Source: Stemphylium vesicarium
Lineage: Eukaryota > Ascomycota > Dothideomycetes > Pleosporales > Pleosporaceae
DNA length: 64,000 nucleotides
Direction of reading: 5' to 3'
NCBI GenBank assembly: GCA_004380135.1
Contig: QXCR01000045.1
Location: forward strand, 248,001 to 312,000
Positions 13,109-23,736 of the stretch are shown one piece after another. Made by a program: the position numbers and the translations under genes. Numbering within the stretch: position 1 is the stretch's first letter; every line of letters begins with the position of its first letter. The notes below the pieces were generated by a model. The model worked only from the letters and a program-made list of their open reading frames with translations. It was not told the DNA's origin and made no database searches.

Positions 13109-15100
13109 CCACACGTCAATGGCGTATAGCAGCGTAGCTCGACCACCAGTATCTACGGAACATGCCGTTATCACACTGTATTCATGGCCATTTATCACCA
13201 ACCAGTGTACACTACATCGACGCCCACCCGGGTTTGAAGACAACATCACAGACTTCGGATGTGTCCATACTATTGGACCACCGGCGCAGATTTTCTTGCA
13301 TTTACAGGAAAGGTTTATTTTCACGAGTCTGTCTTATCAGAGATTAGAACTCCACATCATTTAATGATTTTGCGGTATCTTGCCACAAGGGTTTTCCGGC
13401 AAATTTCGGATTTAAACCCACCATCGTCGATTGCGACCGGGATGGGGCAACGGGTCAACAACCGAAACGAGTCGTGCTCCTATTGACGCACATCGATGTT
13501 GTCCTTGCAATTACAGGTCGTCCCGGCCTTTGAGGGGACATGCATACTACGGTTGACTTCTTGCTTGTCTTCTAACAGCAGCGGTTGCATTTTGGCACAT
13601 AGACGAGGGCTTTCAGGCCCACGTACTGGCTGACGGCGTTTTCTGTACATCACCATCTACTAGGATGGCTCGATCATAGGGTAGGAGTTTTTTCAGCGCG
13701 CAAACAAGCGCTTATCATCGGACGACAAGAGTGCTTTTCTCGGCATTTTTGCACGACACACACTTTGCTAGAAGTGTACGACGCCTACGGGCCGTTTTGA
13801 TTGGCGTTCGCAAAGAGATACCACCGGCTTTCAGGCCCATCCTACGTAAAAGCTTTTAAATGTCCATCTACTAGTTTCTCGTGTCTTTTGTTCTTGGTTA
13901 AGCAGCCCATAATACGATAATGCCCCCAAGTAACAGCCGGTAATGGATATTGCATCACTCGTACGACGGCACTTATTTCTCTCCACGACCACGACTGACG
14001 CAGGCTTGTCCCAATATAAACATTGTGCACTACGACGACCAAGCGAGGCTCCCCGCATACTGCATCATCTGTCAAATAACAGCTCATTGGGGTAGCACCT
14101 TGCTACGTGCGAAGCTGCAAAAGGCCTAGAGCAGCGACGAGATGATAAGCTTGCGAGCTGGTGTCCCAAGAGATGCAAGGCGAGTTGTACCAGGGCGATC
14201 CTGAGGAGCGGCACGCGAAGCAGCAGCCGATCCTGGTCGTGCAGTACCGCAGTGGCGGCCCTCTGCCCAAAAGTCATGACAACTAGGGAAAAGGTTCGCT
14301 TGTAGCAGTGGTGAGAAAGAGACGTGTCGCTTTTGCTTGTCGACCAACTATTGTGGCGCTGCAGGTGTCATGCCACCGCGGCCCGCGGCAACGGTATCGA
14401 AGGAACCCTTCCTCAACGTACAGGATCGGGATCGGTTAATTTCATACGTGACCCCTCAGAGCTTCCCTAGTTTTCAGTAAGAGACATGTTGCATCTCGTA
14501 GCGAGCAAGACGCATGCACGTGGGAGGACAACGGTAGGCGAGGCGCAGCTGGCGGGCGGCAGCAAGGACACGCCATCGGCAGTGCGTGCTTGCGAGCTCG
14601 CTGTTAGTATGCCCAAGCAATGTCGCGCAATGAAAGATCGATTGCGTGCACGACAGAAGTACTACAGTGAGGTTGTTGATGTTGCGGCCGGCTTACCAAA
14701 AAGGCAAGCGTCATCGGCAGGGTCTGCTTCCCCTCGGAAGAGGCATAGGCTTACTGCATCATGCATTAATAATCCATACACGCTCGGGAACCGACTCTAG
14801 CCTTGGGGCATCGTCCTAGACCGGCGACTGTGTGTAGAAATTGTTCTTTCCTCCATTGTCTGCCATTCGACGATCCTTCGATAACGCAAGAAACCGCGGC
14901 GTCTGCAGCTGGTCGAAAACTGCAACAGCCCTGCGTTCCGCCAACCCCCGCTAAAAGGCCCAATTCCTGCAGTGCACCCCGAAGACCTCCCCGCAATCGC
15001 CGTTCAAGAGCCAGAAGCCACCCATTCATACGTCTGCCCGGCCCGCCCGTGCACCAGTCCGGACTAGACTACCTACCACGACGCGTTACAGAACTTGGGA
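13109..15100. other. Intergenic region with a short imperfect direct repeat
   Basis: No gene is supported. Two 14-bp copies of GGCTTTCAGGCCCA lie at 13608-13621 and 13826-13839. Two copies of CATCTACTAG lie in the same order at 13654-13663 and 13865-13874. Open frames at 14065-14347 and 14486-14800 lack recognisable motifs. The last few hundred bases should hold the promoter of the glutamate-cysteine ligase gene. Confidence 0.5.
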
Positions 15101-17391
15101 ATGGGTCTGCTGTGAGATCCGTGCTACGCCTCTCGCCGTCCTCGCTAATGCCATATCAAGTGCCCTGGGAACGCCGCTGGACTGGCCAGACGCCAAGAAG
15201 GCTGCCGATCGGGTCAGGTCATGGGGAATCGAGGTATGCTCACATCCAGAGCCTGAAAGAGACCAGTAGTAATGCGATTGACAGCAACTGCTCGCCATAT
15301 GGCGCAATGCCAAAGGCAAAGAGAGGGATGCACTACTTTGGGGAGATGAGGTACCAACATCCGCTTGTCCGTCACAGAATCTGGGACTGATTTGCATCCA
15401 GATCGAGTACCTAGTGGTTTGCTACGACCAGGACAACCACAAAGTCCGCCTCTCACTCCGCCAAGCCGACATTCTAGCGGCGCTGGCCAACGATGAGAAG
15501 CTCCTGCAGCAAGGCGGCGGAGTGCCTGACCTTCAGACCGGGAACGCCGAGTAAGACCAAACAACCCAACTTTAATGCTTCGTATTGACCAGGGCAGTGC
15601 AAAGGACAACCCTGCCCCAGTGTTTCATCCTGAATTCGGCAGGTTTATGCTGGAAGCCACTCCCGGAAAGCCATGGGGCATTGGCTTCAAGGACCTGCTT
15701 GACGTTGAGCCGAACATGAAGTGGAGGTAGACAAGCTCGTTTGATCGTCGATTAGCCGCGCGCTCACGTTTCCCACAGGCGAACTATAGCCAAGGATCAC
15801 ATGGCACAGACCGAATTCCCGATCACACTGACTACATTCCCTCGTCTTGGATCGGCCGATTGTATCGTACCATCGTATCCTGTTTCAGGACCAAAGCTAC
15901 GCTCCCAGTTTGTTCCCGATGAGATTGCCAACCCCCATATCCGCTTTCCTACACTGGCGGCGAACATTCGCTGGCGGAGAGGTAGGAAAGTAGAGGTCAA
16001 TGTGCCTGTATTCCGAGACGAGAAGACGGCATGGCCCTGGAAAGATCCTACCGTCAACTACGACATGCACAACTGGCCCGAGGATGATGATGTTCGTAAT
16101 GGTGCCGCAAAAGAGAACTACATCCATATGGATGCCATGGCTTTCGGCATGGGCAGTTGCTGCCTGCAAATCACCTTCCAAGCAAAGAACATCGAAGAGG
16201 GAAGGAAGATGTATGATCAACTGAGTCCGATTGCACCCATCCTGCTGGCATTGACGGCGGCAACACCAATCTACAAGGGTTTCCTTGCCGACACTGATGT
16301 GCGCTGGAATCAGATCAGTAGAGCAGTGGATGATCGCACGCCAGAGGAACTGGGTGAGAAGGGAAGTCAACCAATTCAAATAGATGTGGTGCGTCACTAA
16401 CTTCAAGCAGCCGCTTAAGAACGATAGATGGCGACTTCCGAAATCTCGCTATGCATCCAATTCGACTTACATCTCTCAAGACCCACGCTTACGGCCAGAG
16501 TACCTCGACCCAGACCTCATTATTGACGCTGATATCAAGAAGCGTCTAGTCGAAGGTGGCATGGACGATCTTCTTGCAACTCACTTTGCTCACCTCTTCA
16601 TCCGCGATCCTATCGTTGTCTTCGCGGAAGACCTTGAAGAGCTAGATCTTACCAAAGCCGATCATTTTGAGAACCTGCAATCGACCAATTGGCAGCACAT
16701 GCGCTTCAAGCCCCCACCAGCTGGCTCAGACATGGGCTGGCGTGTTGAGTTCCGACCCATGGAGATCCAGATTACAGACTTCGAGAACGCGGCCTTCTCC
16801 ATTTTCATCGTACTCCTCACTCGCGCGATACTGTCTTTCAATCTTAACTTTTACATTCCCATCACACTAGTTTCAGAGAATATGGAGACGGCCCATATCC
16901 GCGATGCCGTATCGACACAGAAGTTCTGGTTCCGCAAAGACCCTTTCTCGACACACAAGCCTAGCAATGGTACCGGTACTTCGACCCCCGCCGAAAACGG
17001 CAGCCGGCCCGCGACGCCTACTGGGCCCGTTGAAGACGAGTACGAGCAGATGACTATCAACGAAGTCATCAATGGCCAGCAAACCTCATGTGGCGATGGC
17101 TTCCCTGGTCTCATCCCATTGGTAGAATCGTACCTCAACAGTATGAACGTCGATGTTGAGACTCGTTGTGATCTCGCCACCTACCTCGATTTAATTCGCA
17201 AGCGCGCGAACGGGACGTATTGGACGGCAGCCAAGTGGATCAGAAACTTCGTCCAGTCGCACCCAGAGTATAAGAAAGACAGTGTGGTGAGCGACGAGAT
17301 CACTTACGATCTTGTCAAGGCTGCCGAGCAGATCACGAAGGAAGAAGGAAGGGATGGACTGGGTAAGGAGATGTTGGGGAAAAGACGTTGA
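15101..17391 (+). CDS. gcs1: Glutamate-cysteine ligase (gamma-glutamylcysteine synthetase)
   Basis: This ATP-dependent cytosolic enzyme makes gamma-glutamylcysteine, the first and rate-limiting step of glutathione synthesis. Exons proposed: 15101-15111, 15161-15233, 15285-15350, 15402-15550, 15643-15726, 15779-16388 and 16411-17391, giving 657 residues. The N-terminus reads MGLLALGTPLDW, then LLWGDEIEYLVV, the family's conserved catalytic-face GDEIEY element. Further on are the ISRAVDDRTPEEL segment, a PKSRY segment, LATHFAHLFIRDP and a WRVEFRPMEIQ motif, all diagnostic of eukaryotic GCS. Odd point: exon 6 runs into a TAA at 16398-16400, and the only phase-compatible splice found is a 22-nt intron (16389-16410) with GTGCGT, CTAAC and CAG. 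This leaves nine extra residues (GSQPIQIDV) not expected in the family. Confidence 0.92.
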
Positions 17392-18252
17392 ACATGTAAG
17401 GTCGTAGGAGTTGGCATATCCGGCAGGTACACCACTCTTATGCATATGCTTATTCTGTACATAGACCGTCATGCTACTAGACATTGGCTTGTGTGCTTAC
17501 TCGCCAGAGCTGTTACTTACTCCAGCACTCTCCCTCGAATCTCTCCTTTGTAGTCGCGAAGAGCACCCATGACCAATTCATCGTCCAAAAAATTATCACC
17601 TCCGCACATCTGCAGAAGCACACCGTGTATTATCGACTCCCGACGTATGTATATTCTCCACCACCCCATTCCCAGCGCCTACGCCTCGGTTCAGGGAGCA
17701 AAAAAGAGATAAAATACATACAACAGCGGGGATTCGCTAGTGGTCACCCACCTAACTACTAATCCGCCGGCATCTTGCTTAAATAGGGCTGAGCGAACGG
17801 GAAGCCTTGTTCTCAAGATCCTATGGTCGTATGTATTGATTCAGCTCTGTGGTGGCATATATATAGTGGTGAAATTCAGAATCCGCGCTCGAAGACCAGT
17901 TCCCGGGTCGCCATCTTTGGCGTCGTCATCACAAAATCGCTATTTTCATTTGTCGAGAGTCATTGAGCTTATTCATCGGTCAACATATACATACATATCC
18001 GGTGAACAGATACCGGCTCAGAGACATCTGGCTGCGTAAGCCCCATTCCTTTTCCGAAGATGGCCGTCATCCTACCCTAGAGGGGACCTTCCTTGGGAGA
18101 ATTCTCAATTGCAGCTGCTCGGAGTATCCCGGCAAAAGGATCGGTGGAAATTTCAGGTACTTGGAAGACATTTTATTCGTGAAGGCGTCTCAAATTACGG
18201 GCAGGCCCAGGAAGGAAATCTACAAGTCCTGACTGGATGCGCAAACCAGAGC
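17392..18252. other. Intergenic region between the gcs1 gene and a HET-like fragment
   Basis: No gene is supported. The frame encoding the downstream fragment stays open back to about 18109 but has no ATG there. Short frames at 17484-18039 lack motifs. Confidence 0.4.
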
Positions 18253-18783
18253 ATGCTTCCCTCCGACTTCAGAGCTTTTAACAGCATGGAAGACGTTCTT
18301 GAGCGCTACGACGAAGTCTGCAGAGATATCCCCCAGGGTGCCCTGGATGGCCTCAATTGTGGGAGTATCACTCAAAAGCACATCTTCGATACACCCTGCC
18401 GCGATCCTAAGTTCCTGTACTCGATCATTCGTCTAGCAGATATGAGATGCTGCGTTCTTTCTACAGGAGACATTGCCATGTGCCTCTTGAAGCATACAGC
18501 GACCAATGTCATGAGTCGGAAGCATGGAAGGGATGACTGTGCGTGGGCATTGAGAGGCTTGCATGTGCCTACTATCCTACGGCCAAATGGCGAAGGGTAT
18601 GAGTACTGCGGGCCGGTTATGTTGCGTCCTACGTTTTTGCAAGATCAAGGGGCGAAAGGAAGAGGCCTTTTCTTTCTCTGGATGATGAGATCTTCGCTGC
18701 GAGGGAAGTGCAGCATGCGACATTGGTCTAGAAAACATGTCTCGATTTGTTGCTTTAATCTAAACTCAGTTCAATTATGGTAA
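18253..18783 (+). pseudogene. Possible HET-protein C-terminal fragment
   Basis: The open frame begins with an ATG at 18253 (176 residues) and stays open upstream without an ATG to about 18109. The segment STGDIAMCL, followed about 30 residues later by LRGLHVPTILRPNGEGYEYC, resembles the C-terminal part of fungal heterokaryon-incompatibility (HET) proteins. There a GD...L.G..VP..LRP...Y..VG pattern follows the N-terminal HET domain. No N-terminal HET domain was found upstream, and the usual YVHGxMxGE ending is absent. I read it as a relic or a truncated member. It could also be an unrelated hypothetical protein. Resemblance is by eye only. Confidence 0.35.
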
Positions 18784-19223
18784 GATCTTCCGCGACAGGT
18801 TCTGCCTTCAGCCAGTTTTCATTCTTTTTCCTGTGTTGGTTTCACGTTCGCTATCAAAGTTGTAGCTAGGATGGTGGTTTCGGTTGCAGCACGGCCGCAG
18901 TGTATGAACATCTACCAAATATCACATGAGGACTTTTCTGAACCAATCTCAGTAGAACGCCCTCGAATATACCCATATTGACCTTGCTTTACTATATGAC
19001 GTCACACAACTCGGGTGGCATAGCGTTGCGCAGGCACGTCCGCAAACGCGTCGTTTCAAAAAGCAGGCGCGTAAACGAGCCGATGACGTAGCGTACCTTG
19101 GTAACGAACGAACAACAGAACGCGTATACCTACATGTCTACAACGAAGACTTGCCATTGACCCAAGATAGTACTTCATATAGGCAATCGTATTCTTCACA
19201 TACCATCTCTAAATTGTTGCACC
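18784..19223. other. Promoter region of the small mitochondrial-type gene
   Basis: This gap contains a perfect CRE palindrome (TGACGTCA) and a second half-related site, TGACGTAG, near 19083. The rest is ordinary leader sequence. Confidence 0.4.
18997..19004. promoter_or_regulatory. CRE-type palindrome TGACGTCA (ATF/CREB family site)
   Basis: An exact 8-bp palindrome lies 220 bp upstream of the ATG at 19224. In fungi this sequence is the binding site of AtfA/ATF1-type bZIP stress regulators. Use of the site here is inferred. Confidence 0.45.
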
Positions 19224-19769
19224 ATGTTGTCAACAAAGGCAATTTCACTACGAGCTCTATCCCGCGCACCGTGTCAGGTCAGACATCAAGCAGCGAGGAG
19301 ACTGTATGCGACAGAGCATGATCAGCGCACGAAGGAAACGCTGAAACTATCATCGCGATTGACGTGGTGAGTAGTCGAGATCCCACCACAGACGACGCAT
19401 GCCGTACTAACATCCCCTAGGCTGACCACAACCGCCGCCATCGGCGCCGCAGCCCTCTACTACACCTCTTCCTCCGACTCTCCAGCTACTTCTACCTCTT
19501 CAGCCCCTCCAGCCTCTTCAGCCTCTTCAGCCTCTTCCTCGGATCCTCCCAAGGCTACCCAACCAGGACATCGCCACGAATCCTCCTACGCCTCCGATGT
19601 CCCGAAGCCCGTTGAAGACCGCCATGGCGATAGCGTCAATAAGCACAGCATCGCGGCGCACAAGAACGAAAAAAAAATTCGTGAGGGCAAGTTTTCGGGC
19701 AAGGAGTTTGATAATCATGTGCAGACGCATTCCCCGGGACAGCCTGGGGGTGATTTCGAGAAGCCGTAG
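19224..19769 (+). CDS. Small hypothetical protein with mitochondrial targeting and one membrane segment
   Basis: Two exons are proposed, 19224-19366 and 19421-19769, giving 163 residues. The intron has a GTGAGT donor, a CTAAC branch site and a CTAG acceptor. The first 40 residues are rich in Arg, Ser and Ala without acid residues until position 31 (LSTKAISLRALSRAPCQVRHQ), typical of a cleavable mitochondrial presequence. A short hydrophobic stretch, TTTAAIGAAALYY, follows at about residues 50-62. The rest is low-complexity Ser/Ala/Pro and then a charged tail with GKFSGKEFDNHVQTH. The layout suggests an inner-membrane protein with a soluble tail. No named family is recognised. Confidence 0.65.
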
Positions 19770-20020
19770 GTAGAAAATGGCTTGGATTGAGGGTGAATGT
19801 AGTAGAACGGAGTTGTAAGATCCCTTGTTCTTCGTCAATATCTATATATTTCGTCTGCTTTGTCCTGAAAAGAACTATGCTTCTTTACCATTACACTGTC
19901 TTCCGACAAAGCAACATGCTATTCAAGTCACGGTCATAGCACTAGAAACAGTAGCAGACCGAGTAACAGAAATCACTACGACTATCCGCCTGGAACCGCA
20001 ATCCCAAAGATCCCCATTAG

Positions 20021-20505
20021 CTACTCTCCTACCCCCGCCTCAGCCAGCGCCGCAAAGAACTTGCTCGAGTAAGCCGAATCGACAAACTCCAAAAACTTCA
20101 TAACTTTACTCCCATCCTCTGTGAAATGCAAAATGAGCGCGTATTCATTTGCATACGGTCCAATGTCAGTGTCGGCTGTACTCGTCGCATGCATAATACA
20201 TGTATGCGCATCCGCGTCGTGCACGGCTGTGTGAACGGTAACCTAATCACGACATTAGTTTGGCTGCAAGCCTTCCGTGGATGGGTTTTGGCGTGCGTTA
20301 CAGTAAAATTCCTAAACCACGGCAGTGTTTGCTTCAGGCGTTGGCGGTATGCGTCGTTGCTCATGCTGGGTCGTCCCATGGATGCGGGGAGGACTTGTTG
20401 TGTACAGTCTGGTGCGCGGAAGGCGAGGATCTTTTCCATGTCCCAGGCGTTGTAGGCGTCGAGGACGGTTTGTGTTGTTGTCTTTTGGGTGGCGAGTGTG
20501 GACAT
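20021..20505 (-). CDS. SnoaL/NTF2-like small protein
   Basis: Two exons on the minus strand, 20505-20302 and 20242-20021, give 141 residues. The 59-bp intron has a GTAACG donor and a TTAG acceptor, and the join restores RNFTVTVHTAVHD in frame. The N-terminal helix (VLDAYNAWDMEKILAFRAPDC), a central beta segment and the later YALILHFTEDGSKVMKFLEFVDS fit the SnoaL-like cone-shaped alpha+beta fold. Such proteins are polyketide cyclases, small isomerases or stress-related binding proteins. No catalytic assignment can be made here. The gene lies between the mitochondrial-type gene and the F-box gene and shows no cluster context. Confidence 0.72.
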
Positions 20506-21154
20506 GTTGGCTGGGTTAGATGCTCAGGGTAGGAGGAAGTGGTGAATTCCTGTGCTGTGGTACTTGGTATGAAGTATGAAACTCAGGCGGGGCTGTTGCG
20601 AACATACATTCAAGTGATAACGGCAGGCTAGTGAAAAGCGGGGTTGTGCAGGTGCATGATGGGTGGGTGGTCGTTTAGTGGTAGTGGCAAGCCATGCGCT
20701 TACTAGTGTTGGTTAATCTGCAATCTTGTACGTTGGCCTAGAACCTACAAGTAGGGGAGATGACACGATAATGAGATGATGTATAAGAGGCAAGAGCCTC
20801 GCTACAACATATCGACTAAGGACAAGTTTCGCAGAGATCAGTGTTCTGTTTCGAGCCAGAGGTTCTTTACCTGATCGTTGGAAAACTCATTCCTATTCCA
20901 GGGACCTGGTGAAAGCAAAGTATTATTGAGGTGACTGAGAGCACTAGAGGGCTTCTTTTTTCCAATGATCGTTACAGGTGTTGCTTCCGCTCGGTGGTAG
21001 CAACGTATGTATTCGAAACCAAAGGTCAAGACACGCAAAAATAGTAACGAGGACAAAGTGACAAGGATCGCAGAATCAGAAAAACTGCAATCTCGTGTGT
21101 CTAGAGGTATTCCACCGTTCCAATTCAGCAGCGTATCTCAATCCGCGCCCCAGC
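20506..21154. other. Intergenic region
   Basis: It holds the promoter side of the SnoaL-like gene and the 3' side of the F-box gene. No gene or repeat is recognised. Confidence 0.4.
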
Positions 21155-22483
21155 TCACTCAGACTCGAGTTGAACACACCACCTCAGATCCATCACATCA
21201 TACAACAGGCCCAACTGGCGACACACATGAACCAAGACGCTGCCATGAGAGTTCAACTGTCGATAGACGGTGAATTTCGTCTGGTAGTTGGACTCCTTGC
21301 ACTGTATCACCAGTGTGACTTGCTGATCCCGTTCGGCGAAGATGTAATGTGATCGAGTACCAGGTATAGGAAGGTGGTTTGGTGTTATGCCGCCGCCATT
21401 GCCCATACGATGGACTGTGTGCTTGTCATAAGCAAGCCTCCTTTGGAATGCCTTGTCGCGCGTGTGCATATGTGGACAGATCTGGTGGTTGAAATTATGG
21501 AGAAGGGTTTTTAGACTTGTTGTCTTGAGGGGTTTCATGGGGTCGAACTGTTTGTAGCAGAGGTTCAAGGCTGTGAATATGTCGCATCCGGGCCCGGGCT
21601 CGGGATTGCTAGCGTTGTAGTTGGGAATCGAGTGATCTAGGCACATGAGGTTGAACGAGGGTGGCCCGGAGTCGTTGTGTAGTCGCTTTATTAGATCGTC
21701 CCGGGTGTAGGATTCGTGAGCGCTGAGGTGGAAGATGCCTGTCAAACCGATGCATTCGCGTGTGTGCGGCGAAGTGGTGAGGGATCGGTCTAAGAAGCAC
21801 GAACGGGGGTGGGACCTAAGACAGTAAGAGCATAGAAGCTTTTTGAGGGTTTCCGTGGCCTTTGGCTCTGCATCTGCTTTCGCGGGATATCTATCTTTTC
21901 TGAGGCGTGATCGAACTTCGTTCTTTGCTACGGTATTGATGGTGGGGTCTTTAAGCGTGGGGTGGAGAAGTTTGCGATATCTCCGGCACGTAAGGCGAAG
22001 AGAGAACTGATCTGCTGCATCTAAGCGGTTCGAAATGTCCAGTAAGACTTCTAGTGGGAGACGATGGAGCACGGAGAGCTCGGCGTTGAAGATCTCACAT
22101 ACTTCAGCAAGCTTGAGGTGTTTTTGAAAATTGGATATCCGATCGTGGATATGCTGCAGACACCTGCTCCATTCCTTAGGAAACTCCAAAGGCTTCTGTG
22201 AAGTCGCAAAGCAGGGAGCAATTCTCTGGCGTATTTGTGATAGCCTCATCATCAGGAGAAATTGATAAGACAATTCGAGATGGGTGTCATATGTTGGCTG
22301 GAGTCTCTTCGCACACTTGGTACATCTAGGACTGTGAATAGCGCTAGAATTGTGTTGCAGAGAGTTGAGGATTGAATGAGACTTGATCTTCGTGGAAGTT
22401 ATTTCTGGATTTAGTTCCCACGATAACAGAATTCGTGTGTCCCTGTTGAGTGTAAAGCACTTCGCGAAAGTGTTCTCTACCAA
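21155..22483 (-). CDS. F-box domain protein
   Basis: A single long minus-strand frame of up to 442 residues contains a clear F-box (LPLEVLLDISNRLDAADQFS, then LRLTCRRYRKLL) at about residues 142-173. F-box proteins bind Skp1 and recruit substrates to SCF ubiquitin ligases. After the F-box comes a CSYCLRSHPRSCF segment often seen in fungal F-box proteins of this type, then a region without known repeats. A CTKCAKR pair lies near residue 56. The first 77 residues have no ATG: the frame opens at a TTG at 22483 and the first in-frame ATGs are at 22252 and 22249. Either translation starts there, or a short upstream exon joins at the TAG acceptor just before 22481. I could not find a phase-compatible one. 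The substrate is unknown. Confidence 0.72.
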   Translation of the reverse strand: MVENTFAKCFTLNRDTRILLSWELNPEITSTKIKSHSILNSLQHNSSAIHSPRCTKCAKRLQPTYDTHLELSYQFLLMMRLSQIRQRIAPCFATSQKPLEFPKEWSRCLQHIHDRISNFQKHLKLAEVCEIFNAELSVLHRLPLEVLLDISNRLDAADQFSLRLTCRRYRKLLHPTLKDPTINTVAKNEVRSRLRKDRYPAKADAEPKATETLKKLLCSYCLRSHPRSCFLDRSLTTSPHTRECIGLTGIFHLSAHESYTRDDLIKRLHNDSGPPSFNLMCLDHSIPNYNASNPEPGPGCDIFTALNLCYKQFDPMKPLKTTSLKTLLHNFNHQICPHMHTRDKAFQRRLAYDKHTVHRMGNGGGITPNHLPIPGTRSHYIFAERDQQVTLVIQCKESNYQTKFTVYRQLNSHGSVLVHVCRQLGLLYDVMDLRWCVQLESE

Positions 22484-23031
22484 AGATTAGCTGCATGAGC
22501 AGTGGACGGTCACGTAATCAGGGCGCAATGGAGAGTTGATTGGTGTCATCCTGGTTCGACATGGCTAATCACAGCAATCATTTAATCAAAGTCAGCAGGG
22601 TATACATCATGGTAGAGATGTCGGTACTCCTTTCAGACACCACTCAGCGACGTTAACTTCTTCCTTCTCTACCAGACAAGTTTCGGCATGGCATCCTGTG
22701 AGCTGCGTTGCGAGTTACCAACGGGTAACCTATCATCGAAGCTATCAGCAAGAAAGGTCAAGAAGAATACAAAAAAAGTAGCGTAAACACATATTCTTCA
22801 AAAAGTCGTCATCGCGGCATCAAAGAAGTCGTTCGGTAGAACCCCCGTCTAGCGTAAGCGCAGGTGGCCCATGCACTAAAAGTTCATCATCGCAATCATC
22901 GTCACAAGCGACAAGCTCGATCGAGGCCCAACGACCACCACCACCATCGCCGTCAATACCGCCCCCGCATCCATCTACCACCTCCCTCTCTCCCAGAAAC
23001 CCCTAAATACACATCCTGAAACACCGCCAAA
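22484..23031. other. Divergent promoter region, F-box gene and TOM22
   Basis: This gap contains one member of a diverged 29-bp repeat (22499-22527) and a 12-bp companion (22624-22635), both found again in the same order near 47.2 kb. The remainder includes the TOM22 leader. Confidence 0.45.
22499..22527 (+). repeat. Diverged dispersed repeat, copy 1
   Basis: This 29-bp segment matches 47173-47201 at 24 of 29 positions, and all five differences are transitions. A 12-bp exact match (GTACTCCTTTCA) follows at 22624-22635 and at 47246-47257. The copies are about 25 kb apart on the same strand. Confidence 0.5.
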
Positions 23032-23621
23032 ATGGTTCAGCTCACAGAAGTCACCGACGAGGAGTTTGTGCGGGAGCAGGAAGGACCCATTGACGAAGAC
23101 GACTGGGACACTGACTCTGGTACGGGCGACAACATCCCCCCCACCACCAAATAACAGAATCAACACGATTCAACAAAGGGAACAGAATATCTGACATGTA
23201 AATTTCTCGCAGAATCCGACACATCCTCGATCCACTCCGTCCAGCCCGACGAGACGTTTTTCGAGCGCCTGTCTGCGCTGCAAGACATGATCCCCGCCAG
23301 CACACGCCGCTCCGTCTCATCAAAAGCAAACACAATCTCGTCGTGGTTCAAGAACGGCCTCAGCATGGGCGGCAAGACGCTGTGGGTCGTCAGCACCAGT
23401 GCGCTGCTGCTCGGCGTGCCGTGGGCGCTGGCGTACAGCGAGGAGCAGATGATTGTTGAGCAGGAGCGCGCTGAGCTGCAGGCCCAGAGGGCGCAGAATG
23501 AGGTATGTCTTCTGAAGTATGGAAAGATAACGACAAGTTTTTTGCTAACGAGTGGCTGTAGTTCATGGCTCCTGGTGCGCCGACTCCGGGCCAGCCGCAG
23601 GGCGCAAAGCCGGCTTTGTAA
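23032..23621 (+). CDS. TOM22: Mitochondrial import receptor subunit Tom22
   Basis: Three exons are proposed, 23032-23119, 23213-23502 and 23562-23621, giving 145 residues. Tom22 is the central receptor of the outer-membrane TOM translocase. The protein has the expected acidic N-terminal receptor domain (EEFVREQEGPIDEDDWDTDS). Next comes the conserved ETFFERLSALQDMIPASTR segment, and then one membrane anchor (TLWVVSTSALLLGVPWALAY) at about residues 87-106. A short intermembrane-space tail with EEQMIVEQE and a Pro/Gly-rich end completes it. Length and order match fungal Tom22. The intron donors are GTACGG and GTATGT. A GAA repeat starts five bases after the stop codon. The neighbouring gene in convergent orientation encodes Tom40. 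Confidence 0.93.
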
Positions 23622-23625
23622 ATGT

Positions 23626-23656
23626 AGAAGAAGAAGAAGAAGAAGAAGAAGAAGAA
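23626..23656 (+). repeat. GAA trinucleotide microsatellite
   Basis: About ten AGA/GAA units lie in the presumed 3' untranslated region of TOM22, five bases after its stop codon. Confidence 0.85.
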
Positions 23657-23714
23657 AACGACTGAGATTCCCCATCTTTCGCATTCTGCAGACGCTTGGG
23701 GAAACTCCTTTCGG

Positions 23715-23736
23715 ACACACACACACACACACACAC
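23715..23736 (+). repeat. AC dinucleotide microsatellite
   Basis: Eleven AC units lie about 95 bp after the TOM22 stop codon. Confidence 0.85.

Noticed and set aside
14803..15390. 195-residue plus-strand open frame
   Set aside because: It overlaps the first exons of glutamate-cysteine ligase in another frame; the enzyme's conserved motifs decide the true frame.
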